This document shows positions 23,405-31,741 of a DNA stretch of 51,057 bases, piece by piece. The first letter of the stretch is position 1, and each line of letters opens with the position of its first letter. Location of the stretch: assembly GCA_902781745.1 (NCBI GenBank), contig CACZKM010000020.1:1-51057 (forward strand), given 5' to 3'. A model generated the notes under the pieces. It was not told the DNA's origin, ran no database searches, and saw only the letters and a list, made by a program, of their open reading frames with translations. The position numbers and the translations under genes were made by a program. Source of the DNA: Oscillospiraceae bacterium (GTDB lineage: Bacteria > Bacillota > Clostridia > Oscillospirales > Oscillospiraceae).

Positions 23405-23665
23405 TCAGTTGTAGTGCCCCCGGCAGGAGACGATCTCAATGGTGTCGCCTCTGACCCGGTACACCAGGCGGTTGACCTCGTCGATGCGCCGGCTCCAATA
23501 GCCGTGGAGGTTGCCCTTCAGGGGCTCGACCTTTCCACTGCCGGAGTAATGGCTGCGCAGGGTCTCTTTGATGAGGGAATTGATTCGCTTGAGGGTTTTC
23601 CGATCCTGGTTCTGCCAGTACAGATAATCCTCCCAGGCCCGCTCGGAAAAGGTCACGTCACTCAC
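23405..23665 (-). CDS. yoeB: Txe/YoeB-family mRNA interferase toxin
   Basis: 86 residues, the YoeB length. YoeB cleaves mRNA in the ribosomal A site. The catalytic residues of E. coli YoeB (Glu46, Arg65, His83, Tyr84) correspond to Glu47 in SGKVEPLKG, Arg66 in EVNRLVYRV, and His84-Tyr85 in CRGHYN at the C-terminus. The start is GTG at 23665, overlapping the antitoxin stop by 8 bases, with GGAGG 8 bases upstream. No in-frame ATG is nearby. It appears intact. Confidence 0.93.
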   Translation of the reverse strand: MSDVTFSERAWEDYLYWQNQDRKTLKRINSLIKETLRSHYSGSGKVEPLKGNLHGYWSRRIDEVNRLVYRVRGDTIEIVSCRGHYN

Positions 23666-23933
23666 GTTCCATAGCCTCCAATTCTTCCATGGTTTTCACC
23701 ACGACCTTCCCTTGCTCCAGTTGTTCGATGCTCTCACGGAGAACGGCCAGGTTACTCTCGGAATAAAAGGGGTCGGCATTGAGCTCAAAGGGGATTCGGT
23801 GCTCCCGGGCGATCTTTTTTGCGTAGATGTTGAAGGCTGTGGACATATTCATGCCCAGGTCTTCGCAGACCTTCTCCATGTCCGCCTTCACCTGGGCGTC
23901 CATACGGAAGTTGAACAGTACGGTCTGTCCCAT
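23658..23933 (-). CDS. RelB/DinJ-type antitoxin paired with YoeB
   Basis: 91 residues. N-terminal TVLFNFRMDAQVKADMEKV with LGMNMSTAFNIYAKKIARE is the RelB/DinJ ribbon-helix-helix fold. The second half, FYSESNLAVLRESIEQLEQGK, resembles the toxin-binding tail of Phd/YefM antitoxins, the usual YoeB partners. So the DNA-binding half and the toxin-binding half come from different antitoxin types, a pairing also annotated in other Firmicutes. Start follows AAGGAGG at good spacing; promoter at 23991-23963. Confidence 0.9.
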   Translation of the reverse strand: MGQTVLFNFRMDAQVKADMEKVCEDLGMNMSTAFNIYAKKIAREHRIPFELNADPFYSESNLAVLRESIEQLEQGKVVVKTMEELEAMERE

Positions 23934-23962
23934 GGTTCTCGCCTCCTTTCCTTGGCACTGTC

Positions 23963-23991
23963 AGTATAACATAAAGAAAACCGAAAGACAA
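23963..23991 (-). promoter_or_regulatory. Promoter of the YoeB toxin-antitoxin operon
   Basis: TTGTCT, 17-base spacer, TATACT on the minus strand. Confidence 0.75.
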
Positions 23992-24025
23992 TAGCTTTAC
24001 TATTTTTGTTCTTTCTGTCCTGCCC

Positions 24026-24054
24026 TTTACAATCCCCCCCGCAAGTGCTAAACT
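24026..24054 (+). promoter_or_regulatory. Promoter of the dehydratase operon
   Basis: TTTACA, 17-base spacer, TAAACT. An overlapping alternative is TTGTTC (24006), 16 bases, TACAAT (24028). Confidence 0.6.
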
Positions 24055-24087
24055 ATGGACCAATTACGAGAAAAGAGGAACCCACCT

Positions 24088-25374
24088 ATGAACCTCATCG
24101 AAACCTTCGGCGGGAAGATCTCCCAGCTTGCCCCCACCGACCCGGAAAAGGCCAAGGCCCTGATCCTGGCGGGCTGGCGGGCCAACGGGGTGAAAAACCG
24201 CCTGACCTATCGCCGGAAGGGGGTCTCCCGGTCTGACGAGATGATCTTCCAGCAGGTCAACCGGGCCATGACCAACTGCCTGGCCCACCCGCAGAAGAAC
24301 GTCATGGTCAGCCTCTTCACCCCCTGTGAACTGCTCCTGACCCAGGGGCTCCAGCCCTACTCCTGCGAGGCCTTTTCCAGCTACCTGTCCGGCTCCATGG
24401 CCGAGCAGGGCTTCCTCCGCACCGCCGAGGAGGAGGGGATCCCCGCCTCCCTGTGCTCCTACCACAAGATCTTCATCGGGGCCGCCCGGACGGGCCTCAT
24501 GCCCAAGCCCCGGTTCATCCTCAACACCTCCCTGGCCTGCGACGCCAACACCCTGACCTTCCGGTACCTGGCGGAGCTCTTCGACGTGCCCCACTTCAAC
24601 ATCGACGTGCCCTACGAGCAGTCGGACCGGGCGGTGGACTATGTGGCGGGGCAGCTCCGGGACATGGGGGCCTTCATCGCCAGGCAGACCGGGGTCCCCG
24701 TGGACGAGAACCGCCTCATGGCCGCCGTGGCCAGGAGCAAGCGGACCCTGGACCACTACAACATCGCCCTGACCCGCCGCCGGGGGAAGGAGATGCGCAG
24801 CGACCTGACCACGGAGCTGCTGCGCACCGTCACCCTCCACTTCCTCCTGGGCTCCCCTGAGAGCGAGGCCGCCATGATCCAGATGGCGGCGGAGGCCCGG
24901 AAGGCGCCCCCCGCCAAGGGACTCCAGCTTTTGTGGATCCACACCACCCCCTACTGGGTGCCCCCCCTCCGGGCCATTTTCGACCGGAAGGAGAACGTCC
25001 AGATCGCCGCCTCGGACATGAGCTACGACAGCGTGGTGGACTTCGACCCCGCCCGGCCCTACGAGGCCATGGCCAGGCGGCTGGTGTACAACTCCTTCAA
25101 CGGCCCCGCCCAGCGGCGGATCGATCGGGCCCTGGAGGTGGCGGAGCAGGTGGGGGCCGACGGCGCCGTCTGGTTCTGCCACTGGGGGTGCAAGCACACC
25201 CTGGGAGGCGCCCACCTGGGAAAGAAGAAGTTCGAGGAGGCCGGCCTGCCCACCCTCCTGCTGGACGGGGACAGCTGCGACCGGGCCTTCGGCGGGGAGG
25301 GCCAGGCGGCCACCCGGATGGAGGCCTTTCTGGAGCTGCTGGAGGCCAGGTCCCCGGGAAAGGAGGCCCTGTGA
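24088..25374 (+). CDS. 2-hydroxyacyl-CoA dehydratase subunit (HgdA/B-like)
   Basis: 428 residues of the 2-hydroxyglutaryl-CoA dehydratase D-component/BcrC-type family, [4Fe-4S] enzymes that eliminate water from 2-hydroxyacyl-CoA by a ketyl radical mechanism. Visible landmarks are LFTPCELLLTQGL (cluster Cys), CSYHKIFIGAA, LNTSLACDANT, FNIDVPYEQ and the C-terminal WFCHWGCKHTLGGAHL with further cluster Cys candidates. ATG 24088 follows AGAGGA; an ATG at 24055 lies upstream of the ribosome binding site. The stop overlaps the next start (TGATG). No CoA-transferase or 2-hydroxyacid dehydrogenase is adjacent, so the substrate is unknown. Confidence 0.88.
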   Translation: MNLIETFGGKISQLAPTDPEKAKALILAGWRANGVKNRLTYRRKGVSRSDEMIFQQVNRAMTNCLAHPQKNVMVSLFTPCELLLTQGLQPYSCEAFSSYLSGSMAEQGFLRTAEEEGIPASLCSYHKIFIGAARTGLMPKPRFILNTSLACDANTLTFRYLAELFDVPHFNIDVPYEQSDRAVDYVAGQLRDMGAFIARQTGVPVDENRLMAAVARSKRTLDHYNIALTRRRGKEMRSDLTTELLRTVTLHFLLGSPESEAAMIQMAAEARKAPPAKGLQLLWIHTTPYWVPPLRAIFDRKENVQIAASDMSYDSVVDFDPARPYEAMARRLVYNSFNGPAQRRIDRALEVAEQVGADGAVWFCHWGCKHTLGGAHLGKKKFEEAGLPTLLLDGDSCDRAFGGEGQAATRMEAFLELLEARSPGKEAL

Positions 25375-27017
25375 TGGCCCAGACCTGTTATGTGTGCAAA
25401 TACACCCCCACGGAGCTGCTGAAGGCCCTGGGGGGCGACCCGGTCCTCCTGGACCGGGCCCCGGAGAATTTCGAGCTGGCCGACCAGGTGGCCCACCCCA
25501 ACCTCTGCGGCTTCGGCAAGGGGGTCATCCAGGCGGTGCGGGCCGGGGGGATCAAGGAGCTGGTGCTGGTCAACTGCTGCGACACCATCCGCTCCGCCTA
25601 CGACATCCTCCTGGAGTACGGGGACCTGGACTTCCTCTACCTCCTGGACCTCCTCCACGGGGCCGACGGCTGCTCCGTGGACCACGCCCGGGACCAGCTC
25701 ATGGACCTGGCCGAGGCCTACGCAGCCTACAAGGGGACGGCGTTCGACCCGGCGGCCTTCTTTGCCGCCTTCGACCCCTATACCCCCGCCAAGGGGCCCC
25801 ACATCGCCGTGCTGGGGGCCCACATGGGCAGGGAGCTCTTTCAGATGGTGGAGAAGGCCATGCCCCTGCCGGCGGAGAACGCCACCTGCGCCAACAACCG
25901 CTCCGTGGCCAAGCCCGAGGAGGAAACGGACTTTGCCGCTCTCATGACGGCCTACGCCCGGACCCTCCTGGGCCAGCTCCCCTGTATGCGGATGACCGAC
26001 AAGACCGCCCGGCGGGCCCTGTACAACGACCCGGACCTGGCTGGGGTGGTCTACCACACCATCAAATTCTGCGACTATTACGGCTTTGAATACGCCGATG
26101 TAAAGGAGAAGCTTACCGTGCCTGTATTGAAGATCGAATCCGACGGCACCCGCCAGAGCGAGGGCCAGCTCCGCACCCGGCTGGAGGCCTTCGCCGAGGG
26201 CCTGGCCCCCGCCGACGCCCCTGTGAAGAAGAACGCCGGGGGGAGGGGCTATTACGCCGGGGTGGACAGCGGCTCCACCACCACCGACGTGGTCATCCTG
26301 GACAAGGACAGGCAGATGGTGGCCAAGGTCATCCTGCCCACGGGAGCCGGGGCCGAGAAGGGGGCCGCCCGGGCCCTGGAGGAGGCCCTGGCCCAGGCGG
26401 GCCTCACCGAGGCAGACCTCACCGCCACGGTGACCACGGGCTACGGCCGGGCGGCCATCGACCTGGGGGACAAGTCGGTCACCGAGATCACCTGCCACGC
26501 CCGGGGGGCCCACTTCCTCAACCCCGACGTGCGGACGGTCATCGACATCGGCGGCCAGGACAGCAAGGTCATCCGCCTGGACGACCGGGGCGGGGTGGCC
26601 TCCTTCGTCATGAACGACAAGTGCGCCGCCGGCACCGGCCGGTTCCTGGAGATGATGGCTAAGACCCTGGAGCTCTCCCTGGAGGAGATCAGCACCATCG
26701 GCCTCCAGTGGAAGGAGGAGATCACCATCTCCTCCATGTGCACCGTCTTTGCCGACTCCGAGGTGGTTTCCCTGGTGGCCCGGAACAAGGCCCTGCCGGA
26801 TATCGTCCACGGCCTGAACAACTCCGTGGCCTCCCGGGCGGCGGCTCTCTTCCGCCGGGTGAAGGGGGAGCCGGTGTGCATGATGACCGGGGGCGTGGCC
26901 CGGAACGCCGGGGTGGTGAAGGCCATCGAGGGGGCCCTGGATCTGCCCCTCTTCATCCACGAGGACGCCCAGGTCTGCGGCGCCCTGGGGGCGGCCCTCT
27001 TCGCCGCCGATCTGTGA
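25374..27017 (+). CDS. 2-hydroxyacyl-CoA dehydratase subunit fused to its activator ATPase
   Basis: 547 residues in two parts. Residues 1 to about 280 resemble the second dehydratase subunit (YVCKYTPTELLKALGG, NLCGFGKG, VNCCDTIRSAYD, ENATCANNRS). Residues about 293-547 are a BadF/BadG/HgdC-type activator: GVDSGSTTTDVVILD phosphate loop, TTGYGRAAI, IDIGGQDSKVI, and the two cluster-ligand motifs NDKCAAGTGRFLEMMA and ISSMCTVFADSEV, which in HgdC hold one [4Fe-4S] between two protomers. The activator hydrolyses ATP to push an electron into the dehydratase, normally as a separate dissociable protein. The fusion is in frame with no break. It ends at a terminator. Confidence 0.88.
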   Translation: MAQTCYVCKYTPTELLKALGGDPVLLDRAPENFELADQVAHPNLCGFGKGVIQAVRAGGIKELVLVNCCDTIRSAYDILLEYGDLDFLYLLDLLHGADGCSVDHARDQLMDLAEAYAAYKGTAFDPAAFFAAFDPYTPAKGPHIAVLGAHMGRELFQMVEKAMPLPAENATCANNRSVAKPEEETDFAALMTAYARTLLGQLPCMRMTDKTARRALYNDPDLAGVVYHTIKFCDYYGFEYADVKEKLTVPVLKIESDGTRQSEGQLRTRLEAFAEGLAPADAPVKKNAGGRGYYAGVDSGSTTTDVVILDKDRQMVAKVILPTGAGAEKGAARALEEALAQAGLTEADLTATVTTGYGRAAIDLGDKSVTEITCHARGAHFLNPDVRTVIDIGGQDSKVIRLDDRGGVASFVMNDKCAAGTGRFLEMMAKTLELSLEEISTIGLQWKEEITISSMCTVFADSEVVSLVARNKALPDIVHGLNNSVASRAAALFRRVKGEPVCMMTGGVARNAGVVKAIEGALDLPLFIHEDAQVCGALGAALFAADL

Positions 27018-27040
27018 CCGGCGGACAGGATAACCGGAAC

Positions 27041-27086
27041 AAAAAAGCACTCTCTGAGGCGAACTGCCTTCGGAGAGTGCTTTCTT
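27041..27086 (+). terminator. Terminator of the dehydratase operon
   Basis: AAGCACTCTC/GAGAGTGCTT stem with an inner GAGGC/GCCTT pairing, then TTTCTTTT. The A-rich left flank may let it also end the convergent SWIM gene. Confidence 0.85.
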
Positions 27087-27111
27087 TTCGTTCAAAAAGG
27101 GGCGGCGGGCC

Positions 27112-27561
27112 TCACTGCATGGGCCCCTCAGAGCCCGGCATCCCCGCCTGCCACATGGTCCACAGGTCGTAGAACTGGTCGGCCAGCTTCTTGTTCTCCA
27201 GCAGGACCGCCGTGAGGTAGCTGCGCACCAGCACCTCGTCGGCCTCCCCCGCCATCTGCCGGACCTTGGACGGGGGCATCCGTGGGCGGTCGGCCCCCCG
27301 GGGGCGGCCCTGGGCGTCCCAGGTGTAGAGGGCGGCGGCCATGTGCTTGCACCGGTGGCCGCTCCGGGCGTAGGCGCAGGTGCAGGAGAATTCCTCTACC
27401 CGGTCCTCGTCCAGGGGCAGGCGGACGTGGTATTCCTCGCTGCCCCGGACGGTGGCGGAGAGGACCCCGTCGCTGACCGTCAGCGGCCCCACCGCGTCGG
27501 CGCAGAAATAGCCGAAGCCCCGGTGGAGGACGGCCTCGTCAAAATACTTGCTCCAATTCAT
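27112..27561 (-). CDS. SWIM zinc-finger domain protein
   Basis: 149 residues. The SWIM motif CxCx(n)CxH is Cys60, Cys62, Cys71, His73 in EFSCTCAYARSGHRCKHMAAAL. The N-terminus NWSKYFDEAVLHRGFGYF is the usual lead-in of bacterial SWIM proteins. SWIM domains bind zinc and mediate DNA or protein contacts; in bacteria they often accompany SNF2 helicases, but no helicase is adjacent here. The C-terminal third is helical (VRSYLTAVLLENKKLADQFYDL). Ribosome binding site AGGAGGGG. Specific function unknown. Confidence 0.85.
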   Translation of the reverse strand: MNWSKYFDEAVLHRGFGYFCADAVGPLTVSDGVLSATVRGSEEYHVRLPLDEDRVEEFSCTCAYARSGHRCKHMAAALYTWDAQGRPRGADRPRMPPSKVRQMAGEADEVLVRSYLTAVLLENKKLADQFYDLWTMWQAGMPGSEGPMQ

Positions 27562-27649
27562 GGAGATCCCCTCCTCTCTTCTTTGACAAACACGGACCGG
27601 GACGCTCTGGCGAGCGCCCCGGACCGGATGCGTCGGGTGCGTACCAGTT

Positions 27650-29383
27650 TTACTTTCGGGCTTTCAGGGTCTCCGCCCAGGCGGCGTAGCGGTCCATCTT
27701 CTCCTGGCAGTCCGGGTGGTCCTTGCCGGTGGCCAGGATGTAGACCTTGATCTTGGGCTCGGTGCCCGAGGGCCGGACGATGAGATGGGTGCCGTCGTCC
27801 AGGTCATACCGCAGGACGTTGGAGCCCGACAGGTCCATGGGGCTGACCTTGCCGGTGGCCAGGTCGGTCTCGGTGCCGTCCTGGTAGTCCCGGCGGGCGG
27901 TGACCCCGGCCCCGGCGATCTCGGTGATGGGCTCGGTGCGCTGGCGGTCCATGATGGCCTTCATGTCGGCCATGCCCTCCAGACCGGGCATCACCAGGTT
28001 GACGGTCTTCTCGCCGTGGACGCCGTACTTGGCGTACAGGGCCTCCAGGCCGTCCAGGAGGGTCTTGCCCTGGGCGCAGTACCAGCAGGTCATCTCCGTG
28101 AGAAGGAGGGCGGCGGTGATGGCGTCCTTGTCCCGGACGTAGTCCCCCACCATGTAGCCGATGGACTCCTCAAAGGAGAAGATGACCTTCCCCTGGCCGG
28201 CCTCCTCCAGCTGGTTCTTCTTCTCGCAGATGAACTTGAAGCCGGTGAAGGTGTCGTAGCTGGCGATGCCGTTGGCCTCGGCGATCTCTCTCGTCATGTC
28301 GGTGGACACCAGGCTCTTGACGGTGGCGGGCTTGTCGGGCATGGTCCCCGCCCGGCGCTTGGCCCCGATGAGGTAGTCCAGCAGCAGGACCCCGGCCTGG
28401 TTGCCGGTGATCTGGACGTAGCCCCCCTGGCCGTCCTTCACCTGGACGGCCACCCGGTCGGCGTCGGGGTCGGAGCCCAGGATGAGGTCGGCGTCCACCT
28501 TCTTGGCCAGCTCCACGGCCAGGGCGAAGGACTCGGGGTTCTCGGGGTTGGGGGACTTCACCGTGGGGAAGCGGCCGTCGATGACCATCTGCTCCTCCAC
28601 GCAGTACAGGTGCTTGACGCCGAGCTGGCCCAGGACGTAGGGGATCTGCTGATACCCGGTGCCGTGGAAGGGGGTATAGACCATCTTGAAGGTGTCCGCC
28701 ACCTTGGCCACGGATTCCTTGTCGTTGATCTGGGCCAGGACGTTGGCCAGGAACCGGTCGTCCATGTCCTTGCCCAGGATGGTGATGAGGCCCTGGGCCA
28801 CGGCGTCGTCGTAGTCCATGGTCTTGATGTCGGTGAACACGTCCAGGGCCTTCATCTGGTCGGCGATGGCGGCGGCGTGGTGGGGGGGGAGCTGGGCCCC
28901 GTCGGACCAGTAGACCTTGTAGCCGTTGTACTCGGCGGGGTTGTGGCTGGCGGTGACGTTCAGCCCGGCGATGCAGTTGTACTCCCGGACGGCGAAGGAG
29001 AGCTCCGGCGTGGGCCGCAGGGACTCGCACAGCTTCACGGGGATGCCGTTGGCGGCCATGACGCAGGCGGCCTCCCGGGCGAACTCGTCGGAGTGGAGGC
29101 GGCAGTCGAAGCAGACGGCCACCCCCCGGGCGGCCTCCTCCCTGCCCTCGTTCAGGATGACCTGGGCGAAGGCCTGGGTGGCGTGGCGGACGGTGTACAC
29201 GTTCATCCGGCGCAGGCCCACGCCCATGACCCCCCGGAGGCCGGCGGTGCCGAATTCCAACTGGTCAAAGAAGCGGTCCTCGATCTCGGCCTCGTTGCCG
29301 GCCAGGGCGGCCAGCTCGGCGTGCTCCTCGGGGGTGAGGGCGTCGCTTTCCAGCCAGTGCTTGTAGGTTTCCTGATAGGACAT
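27650..29383 (-). CDS. Phosphoglucomutase/phosphomannomutase family enzyme
   Basis: 577 residues, the size of Firmicute PgcA-type alpha-phosphohexomutases or phosphopentomutases. Catalytic landmarks are the GTAGLRGVMG start, the phosphoserine loop VTASHNPAEYNGYKVYW, the Mg2+ loop GSDPDADRVAV and the sugar-binding EESIGYMVGDYVRDKDA. The C-terminal phosphate-binding motif is RPSGTEPKIKVYI. It should interconvert hexose 1- and 6-phosphates, feeding glycan precursors. ATG 29383 follows AAGGAG; the open frame extends 20 codons upstream without support. It lies 56 bases downstream of rlmH. A hairpin at 27595-27626 after the stop may terminate it. Confidence 0.94.
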   Translation of the reverse strand: MSYQETYKHWLESDALTPEEHAELAALAGNEAEIEDRFFDQLEFGTAGLRGVMGVGLRRMNVYTVRHATQAFAQVILNEGREEAARGVAVCFDCRLHSDEFAREAACVMAANGIPVKLCESLRPTPELSFAVREYNCIAGLNVTASHNPAEYNGYKVYWSDGAQLPPHHAAAIADQMKALDVFTDIKTMDYDDAVAQGLITILGKDMDDRFLANVLAQINDKESVAKVADTFKMVYTPFHGTGYQQIPYVLGQLGVKHLYCVEEQMVIDGRFPTVKSPNPENPESFALAVELAKKVDADLILGSDPDADRVAVQVKDGQGGYVQITGNQAGVLLLDYLIGAKRRAGTMPDKPATVKSLVSTDMTREIAEANGIASYDTFTGFKFICEKKNQLEEAGQGKVIFSFEESIGYMVGDYVRDKDAITAALLLTEMTCWYCAQGKTLLDGLEALYAKYGVHGEKTVNLVMPGLEGMADMKAIMDRQRTEPITEIAGAGVTARRDYQDGTETDLATGKVSPMDLSGSNVLRYDLDDGTHLIVRPSGTEPKIKVYILATGKDHPDCQEKMDRYAAWAETLKARK

Positions 29384-29439
29384 AGGGATTCTCCTTCCTG
29401 TGAGATATGACGGAAATGGACAGGGTGTGCTTGCTTCCT

Positions 29440-29922
29440 TCACTTATGATACCGGGTCCCGGCGTTGATCTGGAAGGCCCGGTAGACCTGCTCCAGGACC
29501 ATCACCCGGGCCAGATGGTGGGGGAAGGTCATGGGGGACATGGACAGCTTAAGGTGCGCCTGGGCCTTCAAAGCGGGGTGGAGGCCGAAGGACCCCCCGA
29601 TGACCAGGGCCACGGAGGAGGCCCCCTCCACCATCCAGCCGGACAGGGTCCGGGCCAGGTCGGGGCTGGACAGGAGCTTCCCCTCCACGCACAGGGCCAC
29701 CAGCTTTCCCCCCTTGGGGAGCTTCTCCCGGATGCGGCCGGCCTCCTTTTCCAGGGCGGCGTCGATCTGGGCCTGGGAGGGGTCCTCGGGCAGGCGCTCC
29801 TCGGCCAGCTCCGTGACGGTGAGCCGGCAGAAGGGCCCCAGCCGCTTTTCGTATTCGGCGCAGGCGGCGGCGAAGTGCTTCTCCTTCAGCTTGCCCACGC
29901 AGATGAGATGGATGGCGACCAT
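29440..29922 (-). CDS. rlmH: 23S rRNA (pseudouridine1915-N3)-methyltransferase
   Basis: 160 residues, the full RlmH (SPOUT family) length. RlmH methylates pseudouridine 1915 in helix 69 of 23S rRNA. Landmarks are the N-terminal IHLICVGKLKEKHF, the SAM-binding knot LVIGGSFGLHPAL, LSMSPMTFPHHLARVMVLEQVYRA and the end INAGTRYHK, which is nearly invariant. ATG 29922 has AAGGAGG with ideal spacing. An in-frame extension of 35 codons upstream overlaps the murA terminator region and is rejected. No separate promoter is evident; it may be read from murA by partial readthrough. Confidence 0.97.
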   Translation of the reverse strand: MVAIHLICVGKLKEKHFAAACAEYEKRLGPFCRLTVTELAEERLPEDPSQAQIDAALEKEAGRIREKLPKGGKLVALCVEGKLLSSPDLARTLSGWMVEGASSVALVIGGSFGLHPALKAQAHLKLSMSPMTFPHHLARVMVLEQVYRAFQINAGTRYHK

Positions 29923-30021
29923 GTGACCTCCTTGGAAGGGACGGAATGCCCCGCGGGCCGGACACCCGGCGGGGAAGAGGGGGACTGGACGCAGAGGTCC
30001 GCCCCGCCGAAAACAGCCAAA

Positions 30022-30056
30022 AAGCAAAAACGGACGGCGTGTGGTCGCCGTCCGTT
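30022..30056 (-). terminator. murA terminator
   Basis: AACGGACGGCG/CGCCGTCCGTT 11-bp stem, followed on the minus strand by TTTTTGCTTTTT. Confidence 0.88.
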
Positions 30057-30081
30057 GTCTCTGTTTTCGATGAGGACGGTG

Positions 30082-31383
30082 TCATCCGGCGCTGCTGCGC
30101 CAGTCCTCGTCAGGGTTTTTGATGGTCTCCTCGTGGATGTCGGCCCCCAGCTTGGCCAGCTTCTCCACGATGTTCTGGTACCCTCGCTCGATATAGTGGA
30201 CCTGGTCGATCTCGGTGACGCCGTTGGCGGCCAGACCGGCCACGATCATGGCGGCCCCCGCCCGGAGGTCGCAGGCGCTCATGGGGGCGCCGGTGAGCTG
30301 CTTGACCCCCTCGATGACGGCCACCTTGCCGTCCACGGTGATCTTGGCCCCCAGCCGGCGGAACTCGTCTACATAGCGGTAGCGGTTGTCCCAAATGCCC
30401 TCGGTGAGCATACTGGTCCCCTCGGCCAGACAGAGCACAGCGGCGACCTGGGGCTGCATATCTGTGGGGAAGCCGGGGTAGGGCAGGGTCTTGACATTGG
30501 TGCGGCGGAGCTTGCCGGTGCGGCGGACGATGACGGCGTCGCCGTCCTCCTCGACCTCCACGCCCATCTCCAGGAGCTTGGCGGTGATGCAGTCCAGGTG
30601 CTTGGGGATGACGTTGGAGATGCGGACCTCGCCGCCGGCGGCGGCCACGGCGGTCATGTAGGTGCCCGCCTCGATCTGGTCGGGGATGATGGAGTACACG
30701 CCCCCCCGGAGGGACTTAACGCCCCGGATCTTGATAACGTCGGTGCCGGCCCCCCGGACGTCGGCCCCCATGGAGTTGAGGAAGTTGGCCAGGTCCACGA
30801 TGTGGGGCTCCTTGGCCACGTTTTCCAGGACGGTCATGCCGTCGGCCAGGGCGGCGGCCAGCATGAGGTTCATGGTGGCGCCCACGGAGACCACGTCGAA
30901 GTAGACGCTGGCCCCCTTCAGCCGGGCGTCGGCAGGGGCGGAGGCGAAAACGAAGCCCCCCTCCACGTCGGTGCGGCCCCCCATGGCGTTGAAGCCCTTC
31001 AGGTGCTGGTCGATGGGGCGGTCCCCCAGGTCGCAGCCTCCGGGCAGGGGCACAGCGGCCTTGCCGAAGCGGCCCAGCAGGGCCCCGATGAGGTAGTAGG
31101 ACGCCCGGATGTGGCGGCCCAGCTCGTAGGGGACGGTCTGCTTATAGACAGAGGTGCTGTCCACCTCCACGGTGGTGGGATTGATGAACCGGATCTTGGC
31201 CCCCAGGTTCTCCATGATCCCCAGGATGAGGGTCACGTCGCTGATGTTGGGGACGTTTTCGATGCGGCAGACGCCGTTGACCAGCAGAGCGCCGGGCAGG
31301 ATGGCGACGGCGGCGTTTTTCGCGCCGCTGATCTCCACTTCACCGTGGAGGGGCCTGCCGCCGTGGATCACATACTTTGTCAA
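30082..31383 (-). CDS. murA: UDP-N-acetylglucosamine 1-carboxyvinyltransferase
   Basis: 433 residues. MurA transfers enolpyruvate from PEP to UDP-GlcNAc, the first committed step of peptidoglycan synthesis. Lys22-Asn23 in SGAKNAAV bind substrate. The loop Cys (E. coli Cys115, the fosfomycin target) is Cys117 in LPGGCDLGDRPID, so target-based fosfomycin resistance by Asp substitution is not present. Other landmarks are YRYVDEFRRLGA and DLRAGAAMIVAGLAA. Start follows AAGGTGTCATTTTG spacing; leader of about 170 nt from an extended -10 at 31570-31561. Firmicutes often have two MurA paralogues; which one this is cannot be told. Confidence 0.97.
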   Translation of the reverse strand: MTKYVIHGGRPLHGEVEISGAKNAAVAILPGALLVNGVCRIENVPNISDVTLILGIMENLGAKIRFINPTTVEVDSTSVYKQTVPYELGRHIRASYYLIGALLGRFGKAAVPLPGGCDLGDRPIDQHLKGFNAMGGRTDVEGGFVFASAPADARLKGASVYFDVVSVGATMNLMLAAALADGMTVLENVAKEPHIVDLANFLNSMGADVRGAGTDVIKIRGVKSLRGGVYSIIPDQIEAGTYMTAVAAAGGEVRISNVIPKHLDCITAKLLEMGVEVEEDGDAVIVRRTGKLRRTNVKTLPYPGFPTDMQPQVAAVLCLAEGTSMLTEGIWDNRYRYVDEFRRLGAKITVDGKVAVIEGVKQLTGAPMSACDLRAGAAMIVAGLAANGVTEIDQVHYIERGYQNIVEKLAKLGADIHEETIKNPDEDWRSSAG

Positions 31384-31741
31384 AATGACACCTTCTTTTC
31401 AGTGGCGGGACCCGGCAAAACAGAGAGCCGGCGGTCCCGTATCAGGAAGCGGATGGGGGGCGGAGCGGAGCCGCCGCAGCGCCATCCGGAGATAGCATTT
31501 CCACGATCCCCGCGGCCATGCGCGGGAGGGAAACGAGCGCAGATTTGCGCTTGTAGTCAGAGTATACCATTTTCGGGACCAAAAAGAAAGAACAAAATAG
31601 ACAAAAGTGTAACAAAAATGTAACATAGATTGTAGCGACGGCGGAGAAAATATTGGCAAATCCCACAAGATATAGTGAAAAACCCTGTAAGGAAGGCGAT
31701 ATCTATGGGGAAACCGCCTGGCGTCGGCGGGGCCGCTCCCG
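31384..31741 (-). other. murA leader and spacer without a gene
   Basis: No credible CDS. The minus-strand leader of murA (about 31554-31384) holds a hairpin GGGACCGCCGGC/GCCGGGTCCC (about 31408-31440) and a GCGCAAATCTGCGC palindrome (about 31537-31550). Upstream of the promoter, 31590-31680 is AT-rich and otherwise featureless. Confidence 0.6.
31561..31589 (-). promoter_or_regulatory. murA promoter
   Basis: Extended -10 TGGTATACT on the minus strand; the -35 position reads TTTCTT, a weak match. Confidence 0.6.

Noticed and set aside
30082-31383. Fosfomycin-resistant MurA
   Set aside because: The loop Cys is present (GGCDLGDRP); the Asp after it is a neighbouring residue, not the Cys replacement.
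27716-31623. Long plus-strand frames opposite the phosphohexomutase, rlmH and murA genes
   Set aside because: All overlap conserved minus-strand genes and show shadow composition.
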